Source of the DNA: RYN-433 sp036558265
GTDB taxonomy: Bacteria > Planctomycetota > Phycisphaerae > Tepidisphaerales > Tepidisphaeraceae
Assembly: GCA_036558265.1 (NCBI GenBank)
Contig: DATBFY010000234.1
Span: 1 to 13,523, forward strand
Length of the DNA: 13,523 nucleotides
Reading direction: 5' to 3'
This document shows positions 13,348 through 13,523 of this stretch, piece after piece. Below the pieces are notes generated by a model. The model was not told where the DNA came from, searched no databases, and was given only the letters and a program-made list of their open reading frames with translations. Both the position numbers and the translations under genes were made by a program. The number at the start of each line of letters is the position of its first letter. Position 1 is the first letter of the stretch.

Positions 13348-13523
13348 ATGTCGTCCGCCACCCTTGCCAACGTTCCAGACGCCGCGGGCCATTTCGGGCC
13401 GTATGGCGGGATCTTCGTGCCCGAGACCCTGGTCGCCGCGATCGAGCAACTGGCCGCGGAATATGAGAAGGCCAGAAGTGATCCCGCGTTTCACGAGGAG
13501 TTCGACTATTACCTGCGCGAGTT
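13348..13523 (+). CDS. trpB: Tryptophan synthase beta chain, N-terminal part (cut by window end)
   Basis: The first 58 residues are visible. HFGPYGGIFVPETL (about 15-28) is the conserved N-terminal signature of the PLP-dependent beta subunit, which joins indole and serine to make tryptophan. The rest, including the PLP lysine, lies beyond the window. The ATG at 13348 has no Shine-Dalgarno site within reach; GGAGG lies about 25 nt upstream, which is too far. A leaderless or near-leaderless message fits the promoter position. Confidence 0.88.
   Translation, partial: MSSATLANVPDAAGHFGPYGGIFVPETLVAAIEQLAAEYEKARSDPAFHEEFDYYLRE

Overview
The window is GC-rich DNA most consistent with a planctomycete, probably Phycisphaerae-like. 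This is inferred from gene content: a pseudopilin with the planctomycete-style FTLVELLVVIGIIALL N-terminus, an extracellular repeat protein with an LEPR-XLL-type motif, a PQQ-like beta-propeller, and weak or absent Shine-Dalgarno sites at several starts. No rRNA or tRNA was seen, so the taxonomy stays an inference.

Layout. Positions 1-612 carry no convincing gene. They hold a 21-bp tandem array with phased A/T tracts, then a long imperfect inverted repeat built from GGATGGA-like words. Positions 613-3816 (+) form a phospholipid pair: phosphatidylserine decarboxylase (psd), then phosphatidylserine synthase (pssA), whose reading frame runs without a stop into a secretion-signal-like helix and a PQQ-like beta-propeller. 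Positions 3936-6604 (-) hold a two-gene unit: an RTX-repeat surface protein followed 8 nt later by a GT-B glycosyltransferase. A divergent, AT-rich intergenic region separates it from a pseudopilin-like gene at 6899-7795 (+). Directly behind that gene lies a second copy of the last 312 bp of the propeller gene. The glycosyltransferase, RTX and pseudopilin block is therefore bracketed by 312-bp direct repeats that are about 94% identical.

Positions 8261-9634 (+) encode an M6-type metalloprotease without an evident signal peptide. Positions 9644-9958 (-) encode a small unknown protein, and 10123-10554 (-) an HxlR-type regulator divergent from a short-chain dehydrogenase at 10728-11486 (+) that lacks the usual catalytic tyrosine. 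Positions 11606-13252 (+) encode a multi-pass GT-C/PMT-like membrane protein. The window ends inside trpB, which starts at 13348 behind a good promoter match that implies a nearly leaderless mRNA.

How the genes may work together. Psd and PssA perform consecutive steps of phosphatidylethanolamine synthesis. The RTX, glycosyltransferase and pseudopilin genes look like a cell-surface module that may have entered or been rearranged at the 3' end of the propeller gene. The HxlR/SDR pair is a standard regulator-target arrangement with candidate operator half-sites between them. The strongest candidates for something new are the bracketed block, the pssA-propeller fusion, the SDR active-site change and the phased 21-bp array.
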